A stretch of DNA of 64,000 nucleotides from Euphorbia lathyris (lineage: Eukaryota; Streptophyta; Magnoliopsida; Malpighiales; Euphorbiaceae). Positions 23,994 through 36,682 of this stretch are shown in pieces; positions within the stretch are counted from its first letter, which is position 1; each line of letters begins with the position of its first letter. The stretch is from positions 47,762,501 to 47,826,500 of the forward strand of contig NC_088919.1 of assembly GCF_963576675.1 (NCBI RefSeq), given 5' to 3'. A program made the position numbers and the translations under genes. The notes beneath the pieces were generated by a model. It did no database searches. It was not told the DNA's origin and was given only the letters and a program-made list of their open reading frames with translations.

Positions 23994-24799
23994 TATTTGG
24001 ACAAATTTAAACGTACAATTTAAGCAAGGTTAAAGGACCAGTAGATCATTGTAAGCAAGTTTAATGAGACGATATGTTTAACTAAAGTCAGATGCTGCAA
24101 GTTTAATGAAACTAATGAGACACTTTATAAATTCAGGTGGTGAAACTGTTTAGATTTATCCATTAAACTTCCAGTACAAACTTTACAATGCTCTATTGGT
24201 CCTTTAAACATATTGTCTCATTCTACGTTTTAATTTATCCAAATCCTCTATTACTCTAAAACATGAGTTTAATGAGTTAATCATGTTATTTTAAGCAACA
24301 AGTTCATGAAGCTAACGAAACGCTCTATAAATCCAAAGTCATCAATAAATATTATCTTAATTCTCAATCATTATATATAGATTTAAAAGTTGAATTCCCA
24401 ATTTCCAAAAGCCCTAAGTTTATAAAATAAATTAAGTTAATAAATAAAAAAGATGAATTATTTTGACTACATGCATGTTTCTGTATATTTTCCCTCAACG
24501 TGAAATAAGCATGCATGGTTTCAGCTTTCCACTTTTCTTTCTTTTTATTTTTAATTTTTGTTTTCTTCCCTTTACGACTTCAAAAAGATATGCCGACAAT
24601 ATAAACAAATTCCATCTAATTATCTACTATACTCTAAAATCATGGCTTTTTTAATCAATTTATTTTCAATTCTTTTACATTGTTTATTGGAGTCAATATG
24701 TAATTTCATAAAAGCCTATTTAAGTAATTTTAACCATCTAATACAAAAATCAATATTTTTCTTAGTTAATTACATCCATAATTCTCCAACTATTAAAAT
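23994..24799. other. AT-rich intergenic DNA
   Basis: GCAAGTTTAATGA-type words repeat near 24050-24110. Nothing else recognised. Confidence 0.35.
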
Positions 24800-25443
24800 G
24801 AATAGAAACGATGGCAGAACCAGGACCCTAGATGACTTGGGGCTCAAACATATCGGTAAAAAAGAAAATTCAAAACGTCAAAAAAAAAAAATTCAAAATT
24901 AACCGTGTTGACAGTAAATTTTCAAAGTCCAACCCGTTAGAGCTGGGCAAAATTTTTTTTGCCTCAAACGCGTTAAAACTATAAAAATGTTATTATTTTT
25001 TTTAGAAACTAGCATTGAACTAATAGAAAATTAAACATGTTTAATTTTTTTTAATGGTAAAGACATATTAAAAATGAATTCAAAAGTGTTATCAAAATAA
25101 AAATAAAGAGTCCATTTAAATTAATTAATAATGGTAACATGTTTTTATGTGGTGAAGCTCTTACCATATTGGTTGAGAGCTTACCTATAAAATAGAATTA
25201 AAATAAGTAAAAACTATCTAAAAGAAAATAAGGTTAAAAGGAGTTGAACATAAGACCTCTCAATTAGAAGTAAGCATGTTTAATCATCTCATCTACCTTT
25301 AAACATTGAAATAATACTATATAGAGTTAATATAATTGACCCCAAAATATTACCAGACACCATTACTAATTTTTTTTTTCTTAATTCTTTGGCGGCCTGC
25401 CGGGACTCAAGCCCACCCCAACCCTCCTGATTCCGCCCCTGAA
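24800..25443. mobile_element. Decayed non-autonomous hAT-like element (tentative)
   Basis: The right end is the complement of CAGGGGCGGAATCAGGAGGG and the left end has ATGGCAGAACCAGGACCC, a degenerate inverted pair of the CAGGGGCGGA type. The interior is shared with 20810-21140. Confidence 0.4.
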
Positions 25444-26599
25444 TAGAAATATAATAAATCTTAAATTCTTAAAAAAAATTCATTATACCCGTTGAACTAC
25501 GGTTTCACCCATTATCCTTTTATCAGTAAGCATATTCGTTAGAGATATAACACGGATAATAAGTCATTAAAAATCGATGGAAAATATTATGTTTTTCACG
25601 TGACCGAGATTCTAATGACATGTCATGTGGCGTTCTTATGAATGTACTTGTTGATTTCTAGACAAAAAGACAATGGATAACACCAAAGTCAAAACAAGCG
25701 ATGACTTTTTTTGTGCTTTTTTTTATATAGTTGGAGGACTATGGTGCAATTTTTAAGTTTTACAAAAGAAAAATTAGTTAATAATTTAATTAATAAAAAA
25801 ATTGAATAATTGATTTGAATGTGTAAGCATCAAATTAAATTAATGATGTGAACTAAGGCTATAATCTAGTTCCAATTGGACTTGTATGTTAGAATCTTTT
25901 CCCTTTCGGTGCAAAAGAGAAAAGTACAAAAAGAAATTTAAATAATAAAAGTGATTCTAATTGTATTATAATAATGGACTATATATGAAATTGAAGCAAA
26001 ATTCCAAAAGTTTGTACTATAGTTGCAATTTTATGACTTGAATGGAATAATTGTCTTATAATTAATTAAATTAATCAACAAATTAAAGGAATTTGTCTTT
26101 AATTAGTTATAGTTGGAATAAACTAAAAGATGAAGATATTCCCAACTACCCTATTCCTTAGTCCCACTTTAGAACTGTTTCTCAACAGTATTTGACCGTT
26201 AATACAGTTATTCAATCTTTGTTTAATTAACTTTGAATTATTGGATACCAAAATTTGTTAATAATCCCAATTTTATTTATTAACCTTAATTAATCAACTA
26301 ATCATTCTCTTAACCGAAAAGGCATCGTCATAACAATTAAGGTTTTGTTGAGTGATTAAAGATCTCGTCAAATCGCTTAATATAGTAATTCAATTATAGT
26401 AAAATAAAATTGAAACAAAACCAACTTAAAGAATGTACGACTTGCCTCGAACTACATAGTCGAATTGTTTTTAAAAAAAGTCATCATTTACAACATAAGG
26501 CTATAGACTATATGCTATATAGATTGTTACAGTTTGGAAAGCTATAAAATGCTATATCTATATCGGTCGATCTTGTAAATACCATTCGTTGAGACTTTA
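25444..26599. other. AT-rich intergenic DNA
   Basis: No gene or bounded repeat recognised. Confidence 0.4.
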
Positions 26600-26945
26600 C
26601 TTACTCGTCCTCTCTTTCTGTTCTGAATGAACATACCTTACTCGTCTCTAGTCACTATCTCTCTTTAAGAGCCTCGTCTGGTATGATAAATAGGAAAGCC
26701 GGCAAACAAGCCAATCCCAATCGAAGGGTTACTCCTTTTGTTCCTTCGAAAGCAAGAGCCACAACAACTGGAACCTTGTCTTCTCTTGTCTTTCATCAGA
26801 AGAGGCACAATAGAATAGAATCTCCTATGGCAACCTTCTCTCTTCGGTCAGTTCCCCGGTCAGCTAGGCCCCTTTAAGCTAGCAAGCCGAACTCGTTATA
26901 GTCTTTGTCCCACCTCTGTCCTGGTACCTATGTACCATGTCGTTG
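26600..26945. other. Candidate nuclear mitochondrial insertion (NUMT)
   Basis: About 345 bp of near-balanced composition within very AT-rich DNA. It has a plus-strand open frame at 26683-26877 (MINRKAGKQANPNRR) and phrases such as GGTCAGCTAGGCCCC that read like plant mitochondrial intergenic DNA. No known mitochondrial gene is present, so the call rests on style and composition. Confidence 0.4.
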
Positions 26946-27854
26946 GTATCATACCTTTTATTATGATAAAATATAATAACGAGCATATCAACAATCACGT
27001 TTCTTATAAAAAAAAATCAATCACGTAAAAAAAATAAAATATACACTAAATTTCATATTTGAAATGAAAAATTACTAGATTCAATGTGAAATTGAAACCG
27101 AAAAAACTGTGTTAGTTGTTTTGACATATAATACTAACGTTTGAAACACCGTTTTTATTTGTCAAATGTCATATGTTGACATTTGTCATTGTACCTCACC
27201 GAGTTCTTTGCCTTTGAATGAATTAAGTGTCTATTGGCCCTTAAATAACAGACATGTTTAGTTTAGTCTAAATCGAAATTTAGGTATCAATTCAGTCCTG
27301 AAGTTGACAACATTTGATAGATTAGCCAAAGTTTGACAATTTTTTAGATATTGAAGTTGATTTTATTCGGATTCATCTGTTAAATATTATCAACTTCAAA
27401 ACTAAATTGATATCTAAACCTCAATTTGATCTAAACTGAAATTCAACCTTAATTCATCTTTGAACATCATTTTTGTATTTGCTCTCACAACACAAATATA
27501 AGTCTTAGACACAGAAATTACTTAAGGATTTTTTCAAAAATCAACATCATTCCTTGAAAAAGAAGTCCTAAATACACAAAATAATAATTTAGATATTGGA
27601 AATATATTAGAAGTGGAGGAACATAAGGGTATTAATTAGAGGGAAAAGACATAAAGATGTGCGGACATGGAAGGGCTACCGATGTGGTTTCCTTAAATCG
27701 CAATGTCTCCTCTTTCTAGGACACTTTCATAACTCAAAGGACTAATTCCCATCATCTTCAATTCAAGTGGTGGTCGCCCGGCTGGACAGTTGCAACTCCG
27801 ATTGGTCCGTTTCGTTTGAAACGGAGTAAAAGTACTTACGGTAACTCAATTTTA
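26946..27854. other. Intergenic DNA with a small foldback (about 27260-27450)
   Basis: TTTAGGTATCAATTCAGTCC-type sequence on the left pairs with GAGGTTTAGATATCAATTTAG on the opposite strand at the right. No coding signal. Confidence 0.45.
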
Positions 27855-27990
27855 TTTAGACCCTGTTTGGCAAATAATTGTTAGCTGTTAGCTGATTACA
27901 TTAGCGGTTAGTTGATTACCTTTTCGGTTAGCTGATTGTGTAAACTAGTTTGGTAAAACTTAGCTAATTGATAATAGCTATTTGTGTAAT
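27855..27990. repeat. MITE fragment with TTAGCTGATT repeats
   Basis: Starts GACCCTGTTTGGCAAATA, then repeats TTAGCTGATT or close variants about five times. The start resembles hAT-like MITE ends; the other end is not clear. Confidence 0.4.
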
Positions 27991-28489
27991 AAGGATATGG
28001 TAAAACCTTTATTTGAGATTACGGGTATTAATTAGAGGTAAGGATGTCCTTCAAAAGATATGGAGCAATAAGTTAATTGAAAAACTCATAAAACTAGATT
28101 TTTCAAAATTAGATTTTTTAGATCCAATAACCTTTTTCAAACCTCTCTTTAAAATTAACTTTTTGGACCCAATAATCTTTTAGTAATTTCAGATTAATAA
28201 TATTTTCTGATTTATACTATTTGATTCCTATTCCGTTTATCTTTCTAGATTATTATTTTCTAACAAACTTAGAGGCAGAGTTATTCTTATTTTTTCAAAG
28301 AGACTTTGACGAAAGAAATATTAATTCAGACTTTTGAACGGAAAAATTACATCTGGACAGAGTGGACTAAAATATAAAAAAATAAATAAATCTGATTTTG
28401 TTTATTATTTGTTCATTTATGTTTTTGTTTAAACATGTCGTATTCTTTTATTCTAACTTGATCTGATTGAATTTTGAAAAGAAAAAAAT

Positions 28490-29403
28490 GGTTGAAATCG
28501 AAGATAGATCCAGTTCTAAGAACACAGTTACTTCAGAGGCTTCACACTCATTCATACCAATGTAAACATCTGTCAGCCATAGTGAAAGATCGGAAAATTT
28601 CACAATTTTGACTAACAATGTTAAATATAGCTAAAATCTTGAAGCATGAACCTCATGTTATTAGAGAGTATCAGATAGACAATGCTACCGCCTTCAATGT
28701 AACTGAGGCTTGAAAGCATTCTAACTTCCTCTGCTATAAGGTGAAAGTGTTGATTAAGTGGAATAAGTAAGGGTTATACAAGGTTTGATGTACCTAATGA
28801 GTGGTAATAGGCCTGCTGTTGCTTTTACTATCAACAGTTTAAGTAGATACACAAGTAATCCAATGGAGAACCACTAGAAAGACATAGTATTAATACATCG
28901 GTATTTATGGTACACTCATCATTACAGACTACGTTATAAAATAGAACTTGTTGTGTTAAAAGGATTTTTTGCTGCAAGTTGGATATTTGATGAAAAAAAG
29001 ATTCCAAATGCATGAGTGGATACAAGTTTACTCTAGCAGGAGGAATAATGTCCTAGAAATCCTAAAGAGAAACGATTATAACCAGATCCATTATGGAGTC
29101 TGAGTTTGTAGACTTGGATAAAACTAGAGAAGAAGCTGAGTGGCTATGAAATTTCTTTAAGGATATTCCTACATGACGAAAACTTGTGCTCATAATCTGT
29201 ATACATTGTGATAATCAAGCATCAATTAATAGAGCAATATATAACGGTAAATATCAACAAATGCGTCATCAATATAACATAATTGATCTCAACGAGTGTT
29301 ATCTCTGTTAATTTTTTTTGGATCAAAGGGTAATACCGCAGATTCGCTAACCAAAAGGTTAGACCGAAATCAAGTTGAAAAGGCATCGAAAGGAATCAGA
29401 CAG
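28490..29403 (+). pseudogene. Internally deleted Ty1/copia relic (gag fragment, then RT end and RNase H)
   Basis: Opens with a copia gag-like N-terminus (ASHSFIPM, then ERSENFTIL), then TEA-KHSNFLC. It passes near 28790 straight to the end of RT (MYLMSGNRPAVAFTINSLSR, YTSNP) and RNase H blocks (ASWIFDEKK, MESEFVDLDK, CDNQASINRAIYNGKY, DSLTKRLDRNQVEKA). Protease, integrase and most of RT are missing, and stops are frequent. It continues at 47255 beyond the Tat-type insertion. Confidence 0.75.
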
Positions 29404-29408
29404 AAGCC
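29404..29408 (+). repeat. Left TSD of Tat-type element (AAGCC)
   Basis: Exact match to 47250-47254; fixes the element as 29409-47249. Confidence 0.9.
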
Positions 29409-29891
29409 TGATAACATTGAGATATTATCCCGAGGACTAAGGAGAATATTCACCTAAGGAAGCGCCGCGTATTGACAAGATCCGCCTGTTGGATCACCGG
29501 ATCTCCAAAGGTCCATTAAAAGGAGATCCGCTAGTGAACCCCTGAGGCGAATCTCCTTGAACAACTCATTCGCCATTATAACGGCTGGGCCGACCTGGCC
29601 ATAAAGACCATTAATGCGCTATCAATTAGCTAACCGTCAGCTTAAGGATAACTTGTAACCGCCATTAATTGAACATTAATAGAGACTTTCTAGTTACCGA
29701 AGGTTACGACTTCTTAGCTATATATAGCCTACATCCTTAGGCTATCGAGGTACCTACTCACTTACTCTTTGTAAATTCAGTTTGTTTTCTTGATATTCCT
29801 TACTGACTTTGTCATCGGAGCTTCCCCCCGTCGAACCCAACGACGCCCCCACAGGGACGGAAGTTGATCAGAATTTCTCTACTTGTCATCA
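29409..29891 (+). repeat. 5' LTR of Tat-type element
   Basis: 483 bp, TGATAACATT..GTCATCA. A TATA-like CTATATATAG lies near 29719. About 11 mismatches and no indel against the 3' copy by eye (about 2.3%). Confidence 0.95.
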
Positions 29892-29955
29892 ATTGGTGCG
29901 GTGAAGGTGGAACCCTTAAACAAATAAAGGGTTTTCATTCACGGTTATAAGAAAT
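29892..29955 (+). other. Leader with presumptive primer binding site
   Basis: TTGGTGCGGTGAAGG follows the LTR, where a PBS should be. The TGG start fits a tRNA 3' end, but I cannot match it to a particular tRNA. Confidence 0.4.
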
Positions 29956-32900
29956 ATGACAAATGGAGATCATAACCCCTCCTCAGGGGTTGAAACACCG
30001 CCAATAATGAGTGCTGGTCACACTGATTCGAATATTCCCACAACACAAGCTGAAAGTAGTATGCCCCCGGACGCATTCATTAACATGTGTGCAGAAGCTA
30101 TAAGGGAAAGATTTGGCTCTGAAACAGGTGATCGCCTATGGTCGTTTATGACCATTCCTCCGGTTTGGAGTTTAGCGCCTTCATCTACGATATCTTCTTG
30201 GCCCCAGATGAATTTGGGACCAAACGCCCACAATTCTTCGTTTCTCCAAGCCCACAATACAGAATCTATTGTAACTACCACGACGGCGTTGGGAGAATGA
30301 CCGATCAATCGAGAGTTATTCCCTGCTGGCGCAGGAGGAAGTCAAAGGAACAATCAAACTCTAGCAGGCGGATCTACTAGCCATGGGATCAATCTGGGTG
30401 GATCGGGTATCCCAAGGCGACCACGGTCAAATCTCTCCTTGGGTGGCTCGGAAGGGCGAAAACATAAAAAATGTAGAAAAGAGAAAAGTAGGCGGTCCGA
30501 ATCGCCCTCGCCCCGAAGACCGAGATCCTCCCGCAAGGGCCGATCACCCCCACCTACTGGGCGTAGACAGAGCAAAAGGCCAGTAGACGCGCCACATCCA
30601 AGCGCCCCACCACCACCACACCACAGGAATGATGGATACGTTCCTTCAGGAGGCTCTGGAGGGGGTAACGGTCAGGCTCCCCCGAGTGGAAGAGGTGGAG
30701 GTGGAGGAAGTGGCGGACGTGGAAACGGAGGCAGACGCGGTGGGCGATCACCTTCAGATCCATCTTCGGGATCTAGTTCATCATCTTCTCCAAGTAGATC
30801 TCCACAAAGGGGTCGCCCAAGGGCGGATCCGGAGAATTTTGACGACAGAGTTCGAGCTGCGGTGCTCCGCATGAATGAGGAGAACGCCAGGCACAATCCG
30901 TTCGCCAATCGGGATTCGCCCTTCACGACTTAGATTGAGGCAGAAGAAACGGATAGGCATTTCAAAATACCAAATCTCGCCATATACACGGGTGTTGACA
31001 ACCCAGAGGCCCATGTCCGAAAATACCGAATATTGCTTCGCCTCAACCGTGCAACTGAGCCAGTGCTGTGCAAAATGTTTGTCACCACGTTAGGAGGTCC
31101 CGCTTATGGCTGGTTCCAATCATTACCACCCGGCTCGATAGATAGTTGGGACCAACTAAGCCGAGAATTTTGTGCTAAATTCGCTGGCTGTATTCCTCCG
31201 GTGGTCAAGTCAAGGAAGCTCTTTGAATTAAAGCAGAAGGCGAATGAATCCCTTCGAGATTACATAAACTCCTTCAACAAATTGTGTATACAAATTGTGG
31301 ATGTAGATATCTCCATGGCAGTGGAATCTCTGGTAAAAAATACCACTTGTAAGAGTTTACAGGAGGATCTAATTCGCAAGAAGCCTACCAGCATGGCAGA
31401 ACTAATAGAGCGCTGTAAGGACTTTATGGAGGTAGATGACATTCGCCGTGAATCCGCATCTCCGCCTGGGAGGGACAAAGGCGAATCTCGTCACCGAGAT
31501 AGGGAAAAGGACAAACATCAGGATTCCTCCTCTCGAGGTAGGCGAAGAGGTTCTAAAAACAAATCGGCATTTGTCACCTCCTTCACACCTCTCAATGCTT
31601 CCAAAAGTGAAGTGCTTATGCGGATTGAGAACAGTCAACACAAGCGGAGCATTTCATACCCCGAACCAAAAGGGGGGGAGTACACCAATACTGGTAAAAA
31701 TCCTAAAAATTATTGTAAATATCACAGGAAAAATGGCCATGACACCGATGCGTGTTGGGAGTTAGCCCGGGAAATTGAGCGTCTCATTGAGAGAGGCAAA
31801 TTGGATCGGTTCATCCAAAATGATGGCAAAAAGGGAGATGGCGATAGATCCAGAGAAGACCCAAAGAAGAAGGGAAAGGGTACCATTAATGTCATAGCAG
31901 GCGGACCTGGATACCAACCGATGCTGAAAAAGGCAAAGACCACCGCTCTTGACAGGGCATCGTTGAATCGCCCCTTTGCCGATGTAGGTCCTGAGATCTC
32001 TCTCCATACGGATGCATTAGTCGTTACTATGATGGTGGAAGGCTGGGAGATGAAAAGAGTGATGATAGATACTGGGAGTTCGTGCAATTTCATCACCAGA
32101 GGAGCTTTCACCAAACTTATGATTGATCCAGTCCAAGTAGAGCCAACTGTGGTAGATATCCTGGGAGTGACAGGACACACCATCCAAACAAAAGGCCAAG
32201 TCACTTTGGATTGTGAGCTTGCAGACGATGATCAGGTTTGGAAAGGTGATCTGGAATTTTCTGTCTTAGATGGTCAGTTAGCTTACAATATCATCCTTGG
32301 ACGGCCCTTTATTTCCGAAGCAGCAGCCCTTATCTCCATACGCCATTTAACGCTTTACATCCCCACGGCCAAGGGAGGTGTAATGATCAGAGGGAGCCAA
32401 AAAATGGCTCAGGAGACGTATTCGGCATCCTTAATGATCCGCCCCCAATCTAAGAAGGAGGATGAAGAAGAGCTCGTCACAATGGCCTTGGGCGAGACTG
32501 AAATGTACCTCATGGCGGATGAAAAACAGGTGCGAATGGCTAAAGGGCTAAAAGGAGAAATTAAAGACGCAATCACTAAGGTTCTCCACAAAGCGGAGGA
32601 CGTCTTTGCATGGAAGGATGAGATCCTTCCCGGGATCAGTCCAGACGTGATCACTCACAAGCTTAACATTGACAAAGATGCAGTTCCCGTAGCTCAGAAG
32701 CGGAGAAACCATGGTCTTGAAAGACAGAAGGTGATAGAGGAAGAGATCACCAAGCTCCAACGGGCGGACGCCATTGAGGAGGTACTTTATACTCAATGGT
32801 TGGCGAACGTCGTTTTGGTGAAGAAGGCGGGCGAATCTTATCGCATGTGTATTGACTTTACGGATCTCAACAAAGCTTGTCCTAAAGACAACTATCCTTT

Positions 32901-35024
32901 GCCGTGTATTGACATACTCGTAGATGGAACCGCCGGACATGCTATGTATTCCTTTACAGACGTAAAGTCGAGTTATCATCAAATCCCCATGGAGCCTTCC
33001 GATAGAATCAAAACCTCGTTCGTGACTCACCAAGCCACTTATTGCTTCAAAGTCATGCCCTTTGGGCTAAAGAACGCAGGAGCCACCTATCAGCGGATGA
33101 TGAACAAGATATTCGCAGAAAGCAAAGGTGATAACTACTCCGTCTATATAGATGACATGATCATCAAAAGCACCACTATGGAAAAGCATGCAGACGATGT
33201 AAGGGAGGTACTGGCCGTACTTCGACACCACAATATTAAGTTGAATCCAGAAAAATGTACTTTTGGTGCGACATACGGAAAGTTTCTGGGATTCATGATT
33301 AGTGAAAAAGGAGTGAGCCCAAATCCTGACAAGATTAAGGCTGTTCTGGAAATGCAGGCACCACGGAACATCAGGGAAGTGCAACGCCTCAACGGGCGGA
33401 TCGTGGCCTTGGGCAGGTTTATCTCATGTTCCGCTCGTAGGTGTCAACCCTTTTATGAGGTCATCAAGAAGCAAAAGGCATTCGAGTGGAATGAGGATTG
33501 TGAAAAGGCTTTTGAGGGGATCAAACGGTTTCTCACGGAACCGCCCATATTGAGCCGACCCCTAAAAGGTGAGAATCTCTACATGTATGTCTCGGTTATG
33601 GAGAAAGCTGTGTGCACCGTCATGATAAGAGAGGAGGATGGCCAACAGTATCCTATCTATTATGTGAGCCAAGTATTGAAGGATGCTGAAACCAGGTATT
33701 CTAAGCTTGATAAAATGGCTCTGGCCGTTGTCACCACGGCAATCCGCCGTAGACCATACTTCCAGGCTCACACTGTCATAGTTCGCACGAATATACCCAT
33801 TAGAAAGGTATTGCAAAAGCCAGACACTTCAGGGAGGTTGATGGAATGGGCAATTCGCCTCGGAGAGTTTGATGTGCTATATGAGAGTCGGACCGCCTTG
33901 AAGAGTCAAGTCTTGGCAGACTTTATGAATGAATTCACAGAAGAAGGGGTTAATCTCCCTAAATCTCAAGTAGAGGAGTGGACGATGTACACGGATGGGG
34001 CTTCCTCTACAGATGGAACTGGCATAGGTATCGTGATCAAGGGCCCCCAGTACATAAGATTACGGTACGCAACAAAGTTGGATTTCCATGCCACCAACAA
34101 TGCCACCGAATATGAGGCTCTAATATTAGGGTTACGTCTGCTTAAGGAAATCACTCCCTAGCGGATCGTGATCTATAGTGACTCCAAGTTGATGGTCAAT
34201 CAAGTGATCAAAAATTATGAGGTGAAGGATGATGTTCTGGCCAAATATGTTGCCGAGGTTAAAAAGTTGCTGGACCACCTCGAAGCTAAAGAAACCAAAT
34301 GGGAATTGGTCCATGTGACCCGAGAATCAAACACTGAAGCCGACCACCTAGCAAAAATGGCTTCTAGTGAGGAAAGCTGGACAGATCCGTAGTGTCCCTT
34401 TGAGGTTAAAGCAGCTCCGGCATTCATCTCCGAAGAAGTATCCTTACTCACAATAGTAGAAGATGATTGGCGGACAGACCTTCGCCAGTATTTGTCAGAT
34501 GGAGCTCTACCCATCGATAAGGAGGAGGCTCGGCGGATCGTCAGGAAAGCGGCCTATTTCTCCATGATCAATGATTGCCTCTATAGAAAGTCATTTAGCC
34601 ATCCTTGGTTAAAATGTATTCTGCCAGAAGAAGGACAACAAGTCCTCAAGGAGCTGCACGAGGGATCATGTGGAGCCCATGAGGCATCCGCCACTATCTT
34701 AAAGAAATCCAGGTTAGCAGGATTCTATTGGCCTACTGCCGAGCTTGATGCACAAAAATTGGTGGAATCATGCCATAATTGTCAGATTCATGCAAATGAA
34801 TCACACACAGCCAAACATCTCCAGAGGCCTATCATTGAAGGGCGACCCTTTGCCATCTGGGGAATTGACATCGTTGGACCGTTTCCTCCTACTCGTAGAC
34901 AGAGGAAGTATATGGTAGTGGCAGTAGATCACTTCACCAAGTGGGTAGAAGCCGAAGCTGTCTCCTCCATCACGGCCGAACGAATGGTGGAATTTGTTAA
35001 AGACAATATCGTGGGAAGATATGG

Positions 35025-35029
35025 CATAC
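35025..35029 (+). repeat. Left TSD of middle element (CATAC)
   Basis: Partner CGTAC at 42883-42887 differs by one transition. CATAC is the integrase coding version. Confidence 0.85.
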
Positions 35030-36643
35030 TGATGCTCGTAAAGTATATAGCAGTTAATAGGATAAGTGTATCCTATCGCAACAAGTAATAAAGTGCTAAG
35101 CACGAGATCGAACCACAAAGACTATTCGTTATAACTAGCAAATCTACCTAGAATGATCTAATTGTTTAGAGAGTTTGGATAAAGGTTTGGGTTTGGAATA
35201 ACTAAATAACTAAATTGAAAGCAATAATAAGATAAAGCGAACAATTGACAGGGTAGAAGGTGGACAATCTAGGTTGAGGAATCCTTTGATTAAATCCTAT
35301 GTATGGGTTTAGGGAGTTCAGAATTATGTTTTACCAGTGATTTGACGGTAATTGCCATAAGTGAAAGACTAATGTGATCAGTATTGTCCTTCCTATTCAC
35401 ATGCATTTGGGTGACGGCTTGATTAGGCATATACCCTAGGTCATGCAAAGCATTAGGTTCATTGGCAACTAAGGCTAAAGCCGTAGCCCAGCCACGAAGC
35501 CGCACTCCTAGTGGTCTCTAGCGAGGTCAAGTTTACACAGATTCAGCATAGACAATTCCGTGGTCAGGTTCTCATCTATCTATAATCCTATTTAATGTCA
35601 GGGTCACAGGCATTAAGCATATTATATACATAAACAGGCTAGTTGATCATTATCAATGTTCATTCTAGCATAAATCCTGTTCCTAACAATATCTAGGCAT
35701 TAAGCATGCATAAACTGATCAATCAAAGGCCCTACATCCCTAATCATACATATTCATACAATCAATTTCATCCCCATCCCAAATTGGATGGGGATCAGTT
35801 CATAGACAAACCAATCATAGAAATATGAGTAATGGAAAAGAGCTTCAATTGAATATAAATGTAAGAGACAAAAGGGAAAGAGAGAAGAAATCTAGAACCC
35901 GTTTGTCGATTCCAATTACAAAATAGAAGATCAAGCGCTTCCCCCATCAATCGTTCTTAAAAGGAAAGACAAAACTGAAAGTAAACCTAATCTAGAAAGC
36001 AAGGAAATAAAAGCTAAAAATTCTACATTACGACGGCTCTTAAGGAATCCGTCCCCGAATAACTGAGAGGAGCTCCCTATTTATAGAGATAGGGCGAAAC
36101 CCTAGTGTCTCCGGGGGTACAAAGGTCGTTTTCTATATTAACAGGGGCTTTTTGGGCATAATAGTTCGACATTCCAGCAAGGGAGAGGCGTTTTTGCACC
36201 TCTCCCGCCTCGTCTCGTCGAGACAAGAAGTGTCTCGTCGAGACGAGGACCTATCTCGTCGAGACACTTATGTGTCTCGTCGAGACAGGCCTTGTCTCGC
36301 CGAGACGCTTTTGTGTCTTGTCGAGACAAGTGCCAAAATGGGGCAGAACTCTGGTTTTTATCCGTTTTGATCCATGGGCTTCCGAAATATGCTCTAATGG
36401 TCCCTGACGAGTCCCAAAAGTGCTCCGACGGTCCCTGAATTGTCCAGAATTGCTCCAAAAGGCTCGGTCTGGTTCGAGAATGCTCAAATAGGCCCAAAAA
36501 CACCTGAAAACACAGAAAATACCAAAAATAAGAGAAATTACTAATTCTAACTAAAAGATAACAAAACAATAATAAAACTGAAAGAAATAAAGCAAAAGGA
36601 AGCTAAAAGGGGCCTAAAAACCCTATACAAATGGGAGCTATCA
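35030..36643 (-). repeat. 3' LTR of middle element
   Basis: 1614 bp, about 20 mismatches (about 1.2%) from the other LTR by eye. Carries the palindrome array at 36181-36327 and the TATA-like CTATTTATAG at 36077-36086 (CTATAAATAG in element sense). Confidence 0.93.
36181..36327 (-). promoter_or_regulatory. Array of six 13-nt palindromes plus hairpin, upstream of the LTR TATA box
   Basis: GTCTCGTCGAGAC or one-base variants at 36212-36224, 36232-36244, 36253-36265, 36274-36286, 36294-36306 and 36315-36327; centres are 20, 21, 21, 20 and 21 bp apart. GGGAGAGG..CCTCTCCC (36181-36206) encloses TTTTT. In element sense the array lies about 95-250 bp upstream of the TATA-like motif. A regulatory role is inferred. 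Confidence 0.7.
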
Positions 36644-36682
36644 ACCTCCCCACACTTGAATCTTGCTTGTCCTCAAGCAAGA
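36644..36682 (-). other. Polypurine tract and adjacent stem-loop of middle element
   Basis: In element sense, CTTGCTTG-AGGA-CAAGCAAG (36662-36681), then CAAGTGTGGGGAGGT abutting the LTR TG. The stem is 8 perfect pairs with a 4-nt loop. Confidence 0.75.

Noticed and set aside
26683..26877. 64-codon ORF as a nuclear gene
   Set aside because: No promoter, intron or family support; the surrounding composition suggests organellar origin.
30354..31014. Minus- and alternate-frame ORFs over the gag region
   Set aside because: Shadows of the gag-pol frame in a repetitive Ser/Arg/Gly-coding stretch.
36212..36327. CRISPR-like array
   Set aside because: Short regular palindromic repeats superficially fit, but spacers are only 7-8 bp, the host is a plant, and the array lies in an LTR.
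36138..36569. Overlapping ORFs on both strands through the palindrome array (repeated SRRDE / CLDETHK-type peptides)
   Set aside because: The repetitive peptides follow from reading palindromic DNA; both strands and both LTR copies give such ORFs, and no start context or family match is seen.
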